64,000 bases of DNA from Chrysemys picta bellii (Eukaryota > Chordata > Testudines > Emydidae). The translations under genes and the position numbers were made by a program. Positions 26,370 to 39,703 of the stretch are shown piece after piece (within the stretch, counting starts at the first letter, position 1; each line of letters starts with the position of its first letter). The stretch spans positions 99,210,264-99,274,263 of the forward strand of contig NC_088797.1 in the NCBI RefSeq assembly GCF_011386835.1, in the 5' to 3' direction. The notes beneath the pieces are model-generated. The model was not told where the DNA came from. It did no database searches and saw only the letters and a list, made by a program, of their open reading frames with translations.

Positions 26370-27630
26370 AGAAACCAAAGGAGTGTCAGAAGGTATTGTA
26401 GTGTAATCAGGCCAATTCACTTGTGTGTTCAATTTGTTCAAAGGAAATGTTAATGGTATTGTCTTCACTTATCTATAACCTGTTGATTGCTATCCCAATA
26501 CATTTTGTATATCCATGTAACTAGTTAACCCTAGATCAAAAGTGTGTGGTAGTGTTAAGCTGAGAATGTACCTGATGTGTAAACTTCATGAAAACTAAGG
26601 AAGGATTGTTGTTTGTGATTACATTACCTTTTATATTGTGTATATCCCTGTAATTAAATTATTCATCAAACGGGAATGGTGCCTTGGAAATGTAAATGAA
26701 GAAGAGTGCTAACTTCAAAGCAAGGGTCCTTGTGTTCGACAATGGGAATTCACAGACTCAGTTTGCATTTCCTATTCATCAAAACCCACATGGTTAAAGA
26801 CTGTGTTCAGATTATTTTCTAGAGAAGCTATAAAATAGATTTCAAGGGATGATCCTGTATATCTCTGACTGTTTGGACTCTTACAGGGAAGATACCAAAC
26901 GCAAAGTGGAGCGCCCCAGAAACATCTAGGTATCCTGAAAAGACTTTTGGGAAACTAGCAGTGTATTATATCAACCATTATGATTTGGGACCTACAAACT
27001 TTTATTATATTTTACCTGCTTTAACCTCTCAATAACTCTCATTCTTAAAGGGGGAGGGATAGCTCAGTGGTTTGAGCATTGGCCTGTTAAACCCAGGGTT
27101 GTGAGTTCAATCCTTGAGGAGGCCACTTGGGGATCTGGGGCAAAATCAGTACTTGGTCCTGCTAGTGAAGGCAGGGGGCTAGACTCCATGACCTTTCAAG
27201 GTCCCTTCCAGTTCTAGGAGATGGGATATCTCCATAATTTAAATTTAGCTAATAAACCTATAGTTAGTTTACTATAGAACTGGCTGTCAGCACTGTCTTT
27301 TGTGTGAGATCCAGAGTACCAACTGATCTGGGGGCAAGTGACTGATCCTTTGGGACTGGGAGTAACTTGATGTGGTGTGATTTTGTGTTTTAATAACCTT
27401 TTTAATCACAAAGTTCAGTTTGTCTGGGTGACAAGATAGGCTGGAGTGCCTAAGAGGACTGTCTGGGTCTCCATGGTAAGACTGGTATAGTGATCCAGGA
27501 GTGCACAATTGTTACTGGCCTGGTGGAATCTAATTATAGAATATACCACCAGTTTGGGGTGCCTGCCCTATTTTCTGACAGTCTGACCTGAGATTGGCAC
27601 TCACAGTTGTGAGCCACTCCAGACAGCATG
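26370..27630 (+). mobile_element. LTR-like retroelement fragment carrying a SINE
   Basis: This segment breaks a minus-strand LINE. It shares about 100 bases (CTAATAAACCTATAGTTAG, then the GTCTTTTGTGTGAGAT block) with 32000-32105, including AATAAA. The boundaries are approximate because no clean target duplication is visible. A SINE sits inside at 27051-27236. Confidence 0.5.
27051..27236 (+). mobile_element. Turtle tRNA-derived SINE (PolIII/Cry type)
   Basis: A-box TAGCTCAGTGG and B-box GTGAGTTCAATCC are followed by a tRNA-unrelated body and a CR1-like tail (GGTCCCTTCCAGTTCTAGGA). Confidence 0.88.
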
Positions 27631-29000
27631 ACTATGCATACACCTACCTCAATGGTAGCTGAGCCCCGAACAGCATTACCCACACCGCATTGTCCACCTG
27701 AGCTCCCAACACAGGAGCGGCAGAGGGAGTACATCAGGCCTCAATGGAGCAAGGACTCAGCACCCCATCTGAGGTCCTCTGGCAAAGGGTTGTTCTCCCC
27801 CTTGTTACAGGGGTCATGGCCTCGCTCTCCTCAACATTCACTCAGACAGATGGTAGAAAGGTGGTGGGGGCCCTCCCTCTAATGCTTCCTCCAGGAGGAC
27901 TCCAGGAGGGGACAGCATTGGTCCCCTCTGCTGTCAGAGCCTCCTTGGCCCGTTCCATCCATTGGACTTTCTTGGGGGGCATGGATTCAGGTCCAGCAGT
28001 GGCCCTCCAGAGGTCTTACAGGAGGCCTCCTCCGCACCCTCAAGGGCAAGGTGCTAGGCCAGTGACTTAAGTTTATCAAGCTTTCCCCCGTCATTAGTAC
28101 CCAGCCCTCCATGGTGGTATTGTTGGCTGGCTTGCTGACAGGGGTGGGTCCAGGGGCAAAGGCGATAGGATTGGGGTTTGGGGGGATGGAGATGGGGCAG
28201 CAGAGGGAGAGATGGTCTCCTCCTGAGATGGACCCTCTCCCAAGCTCCTGGATGTCCTACCTACCCCCTCCTCCAGGGACCTCACCCAACAGCTTTTATC
28301 AGCAGCAGGGGCCCACCCACTCAGCTGGGTGTGATGGGAGGCCACCCCTGGCACCCAAGTGGGATCATCAGTTGCCCTGAAGCCTTGCAGAGGAAGCACC
28401 GAGCCTCCCCTGATGAGTAGTGGACCTGGCATAAGGCTCGCTGAGAGGCACCTAGAAGGACCTCTCCAAGCTCCCTCCACCCTAGAGCACCACTAGCAGC
28501 TGAATGGTAACTTGCTGGAGGAACAAGAAGACGTGACAGAGGGTAGGGCCCTTACAGCTCAGCAGAAGAGGGCTGATGGTTGGCACCAGCTTCCCCAGGG
28601 TGGAGAGGGGAAGCAGAATGGCAGTTTTAGGAGGAAGGGCAGGAGGAAGGTGAGGACCACCCATACCCCCAAGTCCTCAAGGGGGATGTAGAGGCCCCGC
28701 ACTGAGATGCTTTTTTCCATTGCCTCCTGGGCAAAGCCTCTGATCCCAGGGAGAAGACAACCTTCTCGTATAGCTTGGAATTGCCACAATGGCCAAGGAC
28801 CCCACCACCTGGGCCAACAGTTGCATGTAGGTTTTGTCGTAGATCAAGGCAGCCACCAGGAGACTGCGTTGATGGTATTAGCAGAGGTGCTGGTAGCTGT
28901 GGGGGCGGATGGGGGAGAAACCCGAGGTGGGGCAACAATGGTGGCCAAGGGTCTCCCACTTCAGTATCCCCCCATCCCACATAGACAAAGCCATTGGAGC
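27631..29000 (-). pseudogene. Tx1-like LINE, ORF1 remnant
   Basis: Minus-strand translations give AQEAMEKSISVRGLYIPLED and, after a frameshift, LGKLVPTISPLLLSCKGPTL. These resemble the ORF1 of Tx1-type L1 elements as I remember it. A degenerate CCHC-like SSGEARCFLCRASG stretch follows near 28400. The sequence beyond, to about 27631, looks like the decayed ORF1 tail. It is interrupted by the LTR at 26.37-27.63 kb. Confidence 0.65.
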
Positions 29001-31590
29001 GGAAGCTTCGTACACAGCCATGTCAGGGTTCACCATCAAGGTCAGGTGATGGGATCAGCCACCAGAGAGCAGAATAGCAATAATAAATAGAAACATGGAG
29101 GTGGGGAGGACAGAGGCTAACAGTTCCTCACCACCACCACCGCACTGGAGCTGCATGTGGGGGGAGGAGGGTGCAAACAGAAACTGGAGGATTAGTAAAA
29201 CAAGAAAAAAAAAGTGGGAGTCGCATTTGGGGGGAACCCAGATGCACTGGGAGTAAAGGGCAGATGTAAGTGGGGTGGGGTGTGTGTGTGTGTGCTCTGA
29301 ATGGGATATCAAACAAAAGTTGGGGGTGGGGGTCTCACAAGCACAGAGATGCACAGGTGCACAGAGGCAGGAGGGAAGCAGCCAGGGGAGGCTGGAGAAA
29401 GCAGATACCACATCCTGGGACATGCTGGGCAGGGAGCTGGGCAGGTTGCAAACAACGAAATGCGGGCTGGGCAGGACAAGTAGCAAGCAGCAAAGTGGGG
29501 GTGGGGAGAGGGAGGGAGAGGCCCACCAGCCCACAGCAAACTGAAGGACAGCAGGGAAAGGAAAGTCGGGGGGGGGGGGGGCACGTGTACTCACATGTGC
29601 TTGTGAGGCTGGAGAGTCTCTGCTGCTATACTCCCAGGCTGGCTAGGTGGAGGGAGGCAACCGAGTGGAGGCAGTCCACAGGTGGTCTTCGGAAGCGTGA
29701 GAGTAGATAGACTGCAGCAGAGGGCTCTACACCGCTTCCCTCCTCCCCAGTAGCAACAACAGCAAAGCAGCAGGGGTGGTGCAGTCCCAGCAACAGCGCC
29801 AGTAGCACTGGAAACCCCTACCCAGAGTCACAGCTGTACAGGGAATGAGGAGGGGGATAGTAGGAAAAGAAAGGAGGGTTCGGTGTTTAAGGCAGTTGAA
29901 TGTTGCCCTGGAGAACTGGAGCCAATCCCTGCCTCCGCCACAGTGTTCCTTCCTGTTGCTGGGCAAGTCACTTAAAATCAAAATGCTCACATTTGGCCAC
30001 TAATTGTGTGTTCCTCATTTCTGGGTGGCAGGGGCCCAATGTAAGACACCTGGAGCCAAATGACCATTAGGAAATTTATTTGTATTCAGTGCACACTTTG
30101 GATGGTGTGTATTAAATAGGTATAGGGGCACACATTGAATGAGAAGAAATGTTGGTTAACTACTTATTCACTGAACAAGGCAGGAGATCTGTGGAGGGAA
30201 AAATAGTATGTGATCAATTAGTTAATGACATCAAAATGCAGACACACAAAAGGGTTGAGTTTAGATTTCACTTTATTTGGGGGAGGGTGTTAAATGTAAT
30301 TCTAATAAAATCAATTATTTAGTGTTAGGAAAAAGCTTTCCTTTCCCATGATCATGATACTCATTTGCACAGTAGAATGACACTGGTTCTCTATTCAGGG
30401 AAGCTCTAAGACAATGCAAGCAATAGCCGGGTTTGCCCTTAGTGAAGCAGAATGCACTGCTTGTGCACACGTTGTTTTTATTTCTGTCGAGCCACAGGTG
30501 CTTCACAAACCCCAGTGCACATTTTCAGTCCATTAATAGCATCTCTGCTGAAGATCACCAGCCATGTCTCAGCGACATAACTCAACACGGTTACAAAAGG
30601 CTTTACGCAGCAAAAATAAACCAGATTCAATTCAATAAAGCATTGGAGCAAAGCGAAAGGGACACACTGCAAGGTCAAACTCATCCAATCAAGACATCTA
30701 CAAAAGCTGACAAAGAGGAAGCCATGAAAATGCACGCTGCCTGCAGAAGTCTTGTTGGATTTCCCAGTAAGTTGCATAGGCTTTTGCACATTACCCCAGT
30801 AAAGTACAGTCACCATAGAAACTGCCACACCAAGTTTATCTGTTTAGCCACAGAGCAATTTCTTAAAGAAATGCTCTCAGTGTATCTCAATGGGGTGGGG
30901 TGGGCATTACTTACATATGCTTGAGAATATGTTGGCACATTTTCAGAATGGATTTTAATATTATTTTTAAAGAATCCATTAAATTATTAGAGCGGCTCCA
31001 AACAACATTGTGGTTAACATGCTGGCAGACAGTGACACCTTGTTTACATTAGCTTTCCCGCCGTTGCTGCCGTGGTGGAACTGAGCTGGCAGTAGCAGCA
31101 GTGGGAATTTAATACCCCACTTCTGGGGTTGACCTCACCTGGCTACATTACGGTAAAAACTACAGAGCTTTATCTCCACTAGTATTTTACAGCAAGATAA
31201 CTAATTTCTGTCATTGTCTTGCTGTAAAACACACACGCATGCACACACGCACTATTTTTTGGCAGTGAAGATATAGTCTTAAACATGGGGGTGTTGGAAT
31301 ACTCCCTTCCCCTGAGAATTTTTAATAGATCACTGTCATCTATGAGGACAAGCTAACACACACTAGGGGCTGGTCCACACTGAAAAGTTACATCAGCGTA
31401 TCTATGTCCATCAGGGGTGTGAAGCTGTAGTTAGGCATATGATGCTGACAGACCAGTGCCAGTTCTTGCCAAGGCTGTAGGCATCAGCTGAGCACTGACA
31501 AGTTCATAGCTGGAAACCAGACCAGCTCAGCTGTATGTTAGTATTTTGCAAGATAGGTAAGTTGCTGCATGCATTAATTTCACTTGTAAT
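29001..31590. other. Non-coding, low-complexity then unique
   Basis: 29.0-29.8 kb is G-rich and may be the 5' region of the minus-strand LINE. 29.93-30.05 kb has a MIR-like GGGCAAGTCACTTAA. The rest is unique. The open frame at 30433-30924 shows no family features. Confidence 0.45.
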
Positions 31591-31599
31591 GTCTGTATT

Positions 31600-32110
31600 C
31601 TATGCCATAAGGTGATATGTAAGTTTTGCTTTATATCTGTAAAAATGCTTTCCCTGAACCAGTCAGGAGGAATGATCCACTGCCCACCAAGGCAGACTAT
31701 CAAAACTAAATGTACTATTGTGGAACATCACAATACAAATACTTGGTTTATGGTCCTCTCACAGACATGAAGCTGCTACCGGAGGGAAAGCCCATCCCAT
31801 CAGCTTGAATTCTGGAAGAAGGTGATAAAACAGGGACTCAAGAAAAATTCTCTCTCTCTCTCTTTTGCTCTTTGGAACCTCACAGGGCTGGGGACCTAAA
31901 ATCAGAAGCAGAGATCCCCAAGGTCAACCTGGATTAGCTGTAAAAGTTGTTCAGTGCTGACACATTACTACAACTCTGTCATTTGAGTATATATGTTGCC
32001 CGCTTTAACTTGTAAATAATTCTCTCATTTCTTTTTCCTAGTTAATAAACCCATACTTCATTTACTATAGGATTGCCTACAAGCATTGTCTTTGATGTGA
32101 GAAATTGACC
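31600..32110 (+). mobile_element. LTR-like fragment, related to the one at 26.4-27.6 kb
   Basis: It ends with the shared TTAATAAACCCATAC and GTCTTTGATGTGAGA blocks and then meets the CR1 LINE. A TC repeat lies at about 31850. No coding sequence is visible. Confidence 0.45.
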
Positions 32111-32159
32111 TGGATAGAAATTACATGCTTGAATTAGAAGAGTATGCAGTAAATGTACT

Positions 32160-34650
32160 GCCAACCACCTGACCCAGATGGTGATTGTGAAATGCACAGG
32201 GAGATTAGAGAGCCAAGAAAAATAGAAAACTATAAAAATGGGGGATTTCAACTGCCCCCATATTAACTGGGTACACATCAGCTCAGCACTGGATGCAGAA
32301 ATAATGTTTCTAGACACTATTAATGACTGCTTTTTGGAGCAGCTAGTCTTAGAACTCACAAGAAAAGAGGCAATTCTTAATTTAGTCATAAGTGGAACAC
32401 AGGATCTGGTCCAAGAGGTGAATATAGCTGAACTGCTCACTAATAGCAACCCTAATTAAATACAATGTTCTTGTGGATGGTGAAATATCAAAGACGCACC
32501 ATAATAGAGGCTCAAATGAAATGTGTACCCCAAATTAAAAGAATAGTACGAGAATCAAAAAAATGCCACCATGGCTAAACAACAGAGTGAAAGAAGCAAT
32601 TAGAGACAAAAAGGCATCCTTTAAAAATTGGAAGTCAAAACCCACTGAGGAAAATTGAAAGCAGCATAAATTCTAGCAAGTTAAGTGGAAAAGTATAAGA
32701 AGACAGGCCAAAAAAGAATTTTAAAAACAACTAGCAAAAGATAAAAATTAACACCAAAACATTTTTAAGTACATCAGAACAGGAAGCCTGCCAAACAAAT
32801 AATCAGTGGGGCTGGAAATGCTAAATCAGGAAATGCTAAAGGAGCGCTCAAGGCTGTTGTGGAGATGCTAAATGTATTCTTTGCATTGGTCTTCACTGCA
32901 GAGGATGTGAGGGAGATTCCCACATCTGAGCCATTCTATTTATGTGACAGATCTGAGGAACTGTCCCAGATTGAGATGTCAGTAGAGGAGGTTTTGGAAC
33001 AAAATTACAGATTAAACAGTAATAAGTCACCAGGACCAAATGGTATTCACCCAAGAGTTCTGAAGGAACTCAAATATGAAATTCCAGAACTACTAACTGT
33101 GGTATATAAAACTTATCACTTAAATCAACTTCTGTACCAGATAACTGGAGTATAGCTAATGTAGTGCCAATTTTTTTAAAAGGCTCTAGAAGTGATCCTG
33201 GCAATTACAGGCCCGTAAGTCTAACTTCAGTACCAGGCAAACTGTTTGAAACTATAATAAAGAACAGATGAACACTATTTGTTGGGGAAGAGTCAACACA
33301 GATTTTGAAAAGGGAAATCTATTAGAATTCTTTGAGGGGGGTCAACAAACAGGTGGACAAGGATGATCCAATGAATGTAGTGGAGTTGGATTTTCAGAAA
33401 GCCTTGGACAAGGTCTCTCACCAAAGGCTCATAAAGCAAAATAAGCAGTCATGGGATAAGCAGGAAGGTCCTCTCATGGATCAGTAGTTGGTTAAAAGAC
33501 AGGAAACAAAGGGTAGGAATAAATGGTCAGTTTTCAGAATGAAGAAAGGTAAATAGTGGTGTCCCTCAGTGATCTGTACTGGAACCAGTATTGTTCAACA
33601 TATTCATAAATGATCTGGAAAAAGGGGTAAAACAGTGAGATGGCAAATTTTGCAGATGATACAAAATTACTCAAGATAGTTAAGTCCAAAGCAGACTGTG
33701 AAGAGTTACAAAGGGATCTCACAAAACTGGGTGACTGGGCAACAAAATGACAGATGAAATTCAATGTTGATAAATGCAAAGTAATGCACATTGGAAAATC
33801 TCAGCTATACATACAAAATGATGGGGTCTATATTAGCTGTTACGACTCAAGACAGATCTTGGGGTCACTGTGGATCATTCTCTGAAAGCATGTACAGTGA
33901 AAGTCAAAAAAGCTAATAGAATGTTAGGGGCCTTTAGGAAAGGGACAGATAATAAGACAAAAAAATATCATGCCACTATTTAAATCCATAGTACACCCAC
34001 GCCTGGAATACTGTGAGCAGTTCTGGTTGCCGTTTCTCAAAATAGATATATTATAAATTGAAAAGGTACAAAGAAAGTCAACAAAAATTATTAGGGGTAT
34101 GGATTAGATTCCATATGAGGAAAGATTAAAAAGATTGGGGCTATCAGTTTGGAAAAGAGACAACTAAGGTGGGGATAAGACAGAAGTCTATAAAATCATG
34201 AATGGTTTGGAGCAAGCGAATGAGGAAGTCTTATTTACCCCTTTATGTAACACAAGAACCAGGGCTGAGCCAATGAAATTAATAGGCAGCAGATTTAAAA
34301 CAAACATAAGGAAGTATTTCTTCACACAGCACACAGTCAACCTATGGAAATCATTGCCACTGGATGTTGTGAAGGCCCAAACTATAACTGCATTCAAAAA
34401 ACAATTAGATAAGTTCATAGAGTTCATCAATGGCTATTAACCAAGATGGTCAGGGATGCATGCAACTCCATTCTCTGGATGTCCCTAGGCCTCTGATTGT
34501 CAGATGCTGGGACTGGATGACAGGGAATGAATCACTTGATTGCCCTGTTCTGTTCATTCCTTCTGAAGCATCTGACATTGGCCACTGTCAGAAGACCGGG
34601 TACTGGGCTAGATGGACCATTGATCTGACCCAGCATGGCCATTCTTATGT
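32160..34650 (+). pseudogene. Decayed CR1 LINE (endonuclease, reverse transcriptase, 3' end)
   Basis: An endonuclease fragment starts at about 32238 (GDFNCPHINW). The reverse transcriptase begins at about 32859 with NKSPGPNGIHPRVLKEL. FADDTKLL lies at about 33646 in another frame. A C-terminal block at 34198-34440 ends in WKSLPLDVV...FKKQLDKF. The CR1-type 3' UTR ends CATTCTTATG. Many stops and frame changes show it is dead. Confidence 0.9.
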
Positions 34651-34718
34651 CTACACTGAACCGTTACAGTGGCACAGCTGCAGCTGTGTTGCTGTAGCAT
34701 TTTAAGTGTAGATGTAGG
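34649..34718. mobile_element. MITE fragment after the CR1 3' end
   Basis: TGTCTACACT, then GGCACAGCTGCAGCTG, then AAGTGTAGAT resemble the first third of the MITE at 38512. Confidence 0.45.
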
Positions 34719-34719
34719 C

Positions 34720-37700
34720 TAGATGGAACACTGGCTGCCTGTATTCTTAAATGAGACTTTTAGCTACATTGATGACAAACTATGGTTCAGTCTGGCATGT
34801 TACGTATTTAAAACAGTCTTTCCCTTAAGTGCGGCTCCAGGCATGATTCCCTATGAGGAAAGTGGAATCAAATACCAGCAAACTTCTGATTCAGATTTCA
34901 TAATGTAAAATCACTTCAAAACACTGCCATCTACAAGGGAAAACAGTCAATGTAATATGGCGGCTGGAGGTGGATTAGTGCAGCACAAGAGGGCAGACTA
35001 ATGCCTCAGTGCTTAATAACACCTTATTCTACCAGTAGTTCCATTGACTGGCAGTGCTTGAAAAGGACCTGATGCCACATCAAGAGTAAGGGGATCACAA
35101 TCTGGCCTTGTGTCTTAAAAGTAATAATAAATATTATTATTAATGGATGATTATGATAATAATCCAGGAAAAGGAGACAAGAAAGAAAACATACATTCAG
35201 TAAAAGTTAGCATGAGAAGGTTTGAAAGGCTTTGTTAAACATTTCCATATTAATCATTTTATTGATGTGATCAAAGTTTTGCTTTAAAGAAAAATGTTAA
35301 GTTTGGAGAAAAAAGTTGGGAGAAGAACAAGAAAACACGGACACAAAAAATGTACATGACCAATATTTTTCTGCATTCCCGTTTCTTGATATCAAAGATG
35401 TATGGCTAAAATACATATACATTCCCATCAAGAATATGTAATTATACAACCTTCCTATGGAATTGACATCTATACAGTTTAACATGGATAAAAACAGAAA
35501 TAGCAGGGAGTTTTAATTATTATTTTGCTTAAATGTATTAAATTGGCTCATCACTATTTATTTTACTTGTATTTTGCATAACTCCTGAAAGTTAATGTAA
35601 AGATAGAATCCTGCAGTCCCACTATGTTTCATTGTTTAAAAGGAGTTAACTGCTCCTTCACTGCTTACGGAATACATATGGTACTCATCCGTTTCCTCTG
35701 CATATCTATTCTAATTAGTGCCATACTAGAGCACATTCATTGAGCTGCACCAAGCAAGTACATTTGTTGGTAGTTTCTGGCATATCCTGATGTTTCCTTC
35801 AGTAAATAAGCTATTAGAAGTCAGGGCATCTAAGGGGTTGTCTAGACTAGAGAAATCTGGGGCAAATTTATTTTGCGCCAGCATAATGTTTTTACATTAC
35901 AGGTTTGCACTGATTTATGTATATCTCTATATAGATGTATTATAGTGGTACAAATTCCCCTAATCTAGACAAGCCCTAAATAGCCACATGTTAACATGTG
36001 AATGGAAGCTCACACCTCTCTTGCAGCTATTATTTCAGTTTGATTTGTTTGGCTGTGTACTAAAAGAAAAAAAAAAAGAAAACCAAACCTTTACATTATA
36101 ACAGCTCTTTTTGCAATTAGAAGAGCTAGCAACTTCCATTTATTATTCATTACAATGCCTAACACAATGGGGCACGGATCTTTTTCAGAGCCTATGGAAG
36201 TTACCGTAATACAAATTAACAAAGAAATTATTTATTGATCATGGGCAGGGTGCTTGGCACAGTACAGATTTAAAGGGAAATATGATCCCTGTACACAGGC
36301 ATCTTCAGCGTGCCCACCACTGTGATATCAAGGTTCCTATCCAGAGGGATTTACAACGCTATTTAAAAATGAAAACTTAGAGAGACACTTACATTTTGGA
36401 AAATAAAGTCTAAGTTGTCTCTAAGGACCAGATCCTACTCCAGTTAAGGCAGTGTCCTAGTTTCTCTGCTGCACTGGCTTTACACTTGGCACAGCAAAGT
36501 GGGGACCATCAGAGCACTAGTTACTGTTCCCTGATTCGCTGTTCAACTGGTAGAGCAACCTCAGGGCTCTCAAGCCTGCACCAGCTGGCAAGTTTCCAAG
36601 GATCATCTGCCAGATAAGGATAGCCAGAGTGCAGCACACACTACCTCCTTGCTGCCCTTCCACATCTGCATCATACTCCTTGTGCTATCCTGGCTCTAAG
36701 CCCACTGAGAAATTCCTCCTGAATCTGGAGGTACTCTTAGTAGGGGAGTCAGGCCTACATTCTGCACTGCCCCTGCATTGTAAACAGGATGGAAAAGATA
36801 GCCCAATGAGAGTTTTGCCATTGACTTCAGTGGAGGCAAGCCTAAGTCCTGAGGGGACATTTGGGAAAAGTTCAAAAGTATGCAGTATTAATCTAACAAT
36901 GAACACAACCCATCATTCTAAAAGCCAAGTGTTTTCCATTATCACCATGATCAACACTTTTGTGGATGTGACTTTTACAACCAAATAAACAAAGCATTAT
37001 TGATGAAGCTAGCATTCCTTTGTAAATTAGACTTGATTTTTCACCCTCCCGCCCATCACAAATATGTGTACATCCAATAGATGGCAATTTGATTGACTTT
37101 AAGGATTTTGCTTTTACTCTCAAATACATAGTAGTTCATGCTGTTACAAACGCTTTACAATTGCTTATTCAGTGAGTCTCCTTAAGCCAGCTGTAGCACA
37201 TTTCATTTCTCATCTATTTAAAAGGTGACTTCTGATACTTCAGAATATGAAAATAGTGGGCTTTTAAAATAAGTGTATTGGTCAAGTTCAAATAGTGATT
37301 ATGGGCTATATTGTCCCCCTTTAAGGCTACTTCTGTGTAGAGGACTGTTTAGGGTATATCTGCACAGGAAGTGAAGGTGTGACTGTATTGTGGGTAGGCA
37401 ACTTGTGCTAGCTTTAATCTAGCTAGCCGTGCAAGTAACAATAGTGAACAAGTGGTGGCTTCAGTGTGGGTTGAGCACCCCACTACAAGGTTGCCAGGGC
37501 CCTGGGTATGGACTGAGGTGGCTAATCTTCACTGAAGTCTGTACCACTGCTTCTTCACTACTATTATCATCTGTGCTAGCTATATAAAACCTAGCACATA
37601 GCAGAGGTATGCCAGCCTGCTCTACAATCACACCTTCACTTGCTGCATTGGTGCCAGCTCTACTCAGTACAGACACTAATGAAAGTAAGACAAAGGTGAA

Positions 37701-37980
37701 TGGATGCTACCTCTGCTCTCCCAGTCTTGGGACTGGTTTAGCTCACTGGCACTACTAGGTAAAGCAGCCCCAGAGATGTTCAAATTTTCATCTGGCTGCA
37801 AAAGCACAGCCACACACCCTTTCCTTAGCCATGTCCTGTGTGCAGGTGAGGAGGTGCTAACCCTATTCAGATAGCTGGCTAAAGCTGGCTTGGCAGCAGC
37901 TTTGTACCAGCAGATTGGTGCTAAGCACCCATATAGAGGGCCAGGATCTAGCCTGCTGGTTTTCTAATGAAGTCTTCTTC
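34720..37980. other. Non-coding with one MITE
   Basis: Apart from the MITE at 35834 and eroded MITE-like ends near 37335, I see nothing with family features. Confidence 0.5.
35834..35976. mobile_element. Harbinger-like MITE (143 bp)
   Basis: The ends GGGGTTGTCTAGA and TCTAGACAAGCCC are inverted repeats flanked by TAA on each side, the 3-bp TWA duplication typical of PIF/Harbinger. Confidence 0.65.
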
Positions 37981-37986
37981 TGAGTG

Positions 37987-38109
37987 TAGGGTGACCAGAT
38001 AGAAAGTGTGAAAAATCGGGACGGGATGGGGGGTAATAGGCACCTACGTAAGGAAAAAGGCCTGAATATCGGGACTGTCCCTATAAAATCGGGACATCTG
38101 GTCACCCTA
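37987..38109. mobile_element. hAT-type MITE, same family as in ventx1 intron 1
   Basis: It is 123 bp with TIR TAGGGTGACCAGAT and a perfect 8-bp target duplication TCTGAGTG on both sides (37979-37986 and 38110-38117). Confidence 0.9.
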
Positions 38110-38511
38110 TCTGAGTGCAGGGTTTGCTTTTCATCCAAGTGGCAGGGAATCTGCAGGGTCCCAAACTTGAGATCTGTGTGGCTCTATGGAGGTCAGGGCC
38201 ATCATCAATACAATCCCACACTGATCCCCAGTCTTCTTGGCATCAGTTTTTTAAATGACATAGGATAGAGACAAGAGAACTGTTTCCTGATTATTGCATA
38301 CATGAAGGCCCAATGATCTGGTTTTGCTCCTCCACAGTTCTGCAAGTATGGGAATGTACCAGGAATGTGAGAAGTACTCCCCCTATTGTTCTCAAATATG
38401 CTATGCTATGATCTGACATTCTATCAGTCTGAATGGGCATGCTGTTAAAAGTAACACATGTATGGCCCATTAACAGTGAAATGTTCTGTAACTCATTACT
38501 GTTGTATCTCA

Positions 38512-38792
38512 GGGCTTGTCTACACTTTAAAAGCAACAGTGGCACAGCTGCAGCTGCACGGCTGTAGTACTTCAGTGTAGACACATGACACTACCTACAC
38601 CTAAAGGAGGGCTTTTCCCGTCAGCACAGGTAATCCACCTCCCTGAGAAGCGGTGGCTAGGCCGACAAAAGAATTCTTCCACTGTCTACACAAGGGGTTA
38701 GATTGGCTTACCTACATCAATCAGGGGGGTTATTTTTCATACCCCTCAGTGACTTAGCTGGGTCAACCTAACTTTTTAATGTAGGCCAGACC
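38512..38792. mobile_element. Harbinger-like MITE
   Basis: It is 281 bp with ends GGGCTTGTCTACACT and TGTAGGCCAGACC as inverted repeats. A 3-bp target duplication TCA flanks it (38509-38511 and 38793-38795). The superfamily call rests on the 3-bp duplication. Confidence 0.7.
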
Positions 38793-39280
38793 TCAAACTA
38801 TCATGCTGAACAACAGCATTAAAATAGTCCTAATCTCATTAAGATACATTGAGTTGGGAGGAAGAATTCACACTATTTGCTGGTGCTATTATTTGTTTGA
38901 TAACAGTTTGTCTCTGGACAAGCTTTCTCTACACAGGACCTCACACACTAAACATCCATTATCATTTATGGTAATTATGGCATGGGACCAATTCTACTGT
39001 CCTTATTCAGGCAAAATGCCTACTAAATTAAGGTGGGCCTTGTCAACTCTAGGAATTGTTGGACCTGTAGATGCCAACAGATTTAGCTCCAGTGGAACTT
39101 ATAATGTAAACATGGCTCAGATGGGATCAAGTTCTATCTAACCCTGCTACAGATCAATTTTTTGCAAAATGATGTGGAATAATCAATAAGTTCAAGAATA
39201 CTGTGATCTGCTGAGAGACACTCTGCAAACAAGAGAGTCAAAATTCATCAGATAAATTATTTATCCACCACTTCCTGGAA

Positions 39281-39320
39281 CACACACACACACACACACA
39301 CACACACTTTTTTTTTTTTA
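39281..39320 (+). repeat. (CA)n followed by poly-T
   Basis: Thirteen CA units run into a T-tract. Confidence 0.95.
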
Positions 39321-39352
39321 AATATAAAAACACAAACCTTCTGTCAGCATAT

Positions 39353-39423
39353 GGGGTATCTACACTAGGGGGTTCTGCCGAAGTAACTATACCAGCAAAG
39401 TATTTTTAGTGTAGACAAGGCCT
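39353..39423. mobile_element. Short MITE remnant
   Basis: GGTATCTACACTA and TAGTGTAGACAAGGCC form inverted ends of a segment of about 70 bp. It resembles a deleted Harbinger-like MITE. Confidence 0.5.
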
Positions 39424-39557
39424 TAATAACAGCAATTTTGCAGAAAAGAACTGCTCCTGCAACCCAAGCATTTTTTTTCTACCTCCATAAAGGCACTATG
39501 TCTCACCATGTACACTTAACCTACATTGCACTGCATACTGCAGCACAACTAGGGTCG

Positions 39558-39703
39558 GAGGCCTGATTCTCCACTTCATTACACCAATTTCATTCCAGAG
39601 TAACTTAATTGATTTCTTTATTTGATTTTACTCAACTGATTTGATTTTCGCTGACTCCATCAAGTTACACCAGGGTAGAAGATTAAAAGAATCAGGGCCA
39701 GAA
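39558..39703. mobile_element. Palindromic MITE ('cctgattctc' family)
   Basis: GGCCTGATTCTCCACTTCAT and AAGAATCAGGGCC are inverted ends about 145 bases apart, with ACACCA and TTACACC inside. Confidence 0.5.

Noticed and set aside
29055..29594. 179-codon open frame on -
   Set aside because: Pro/Ser/Cys-rich translation of a G-rich low-complexity tract next to a dead LINE; compositional.
30433..30924. 163-codon open frame on +
   Set aside because: No family features, no start context or splice evidence, and an overlapping antisense frame of similar quality.
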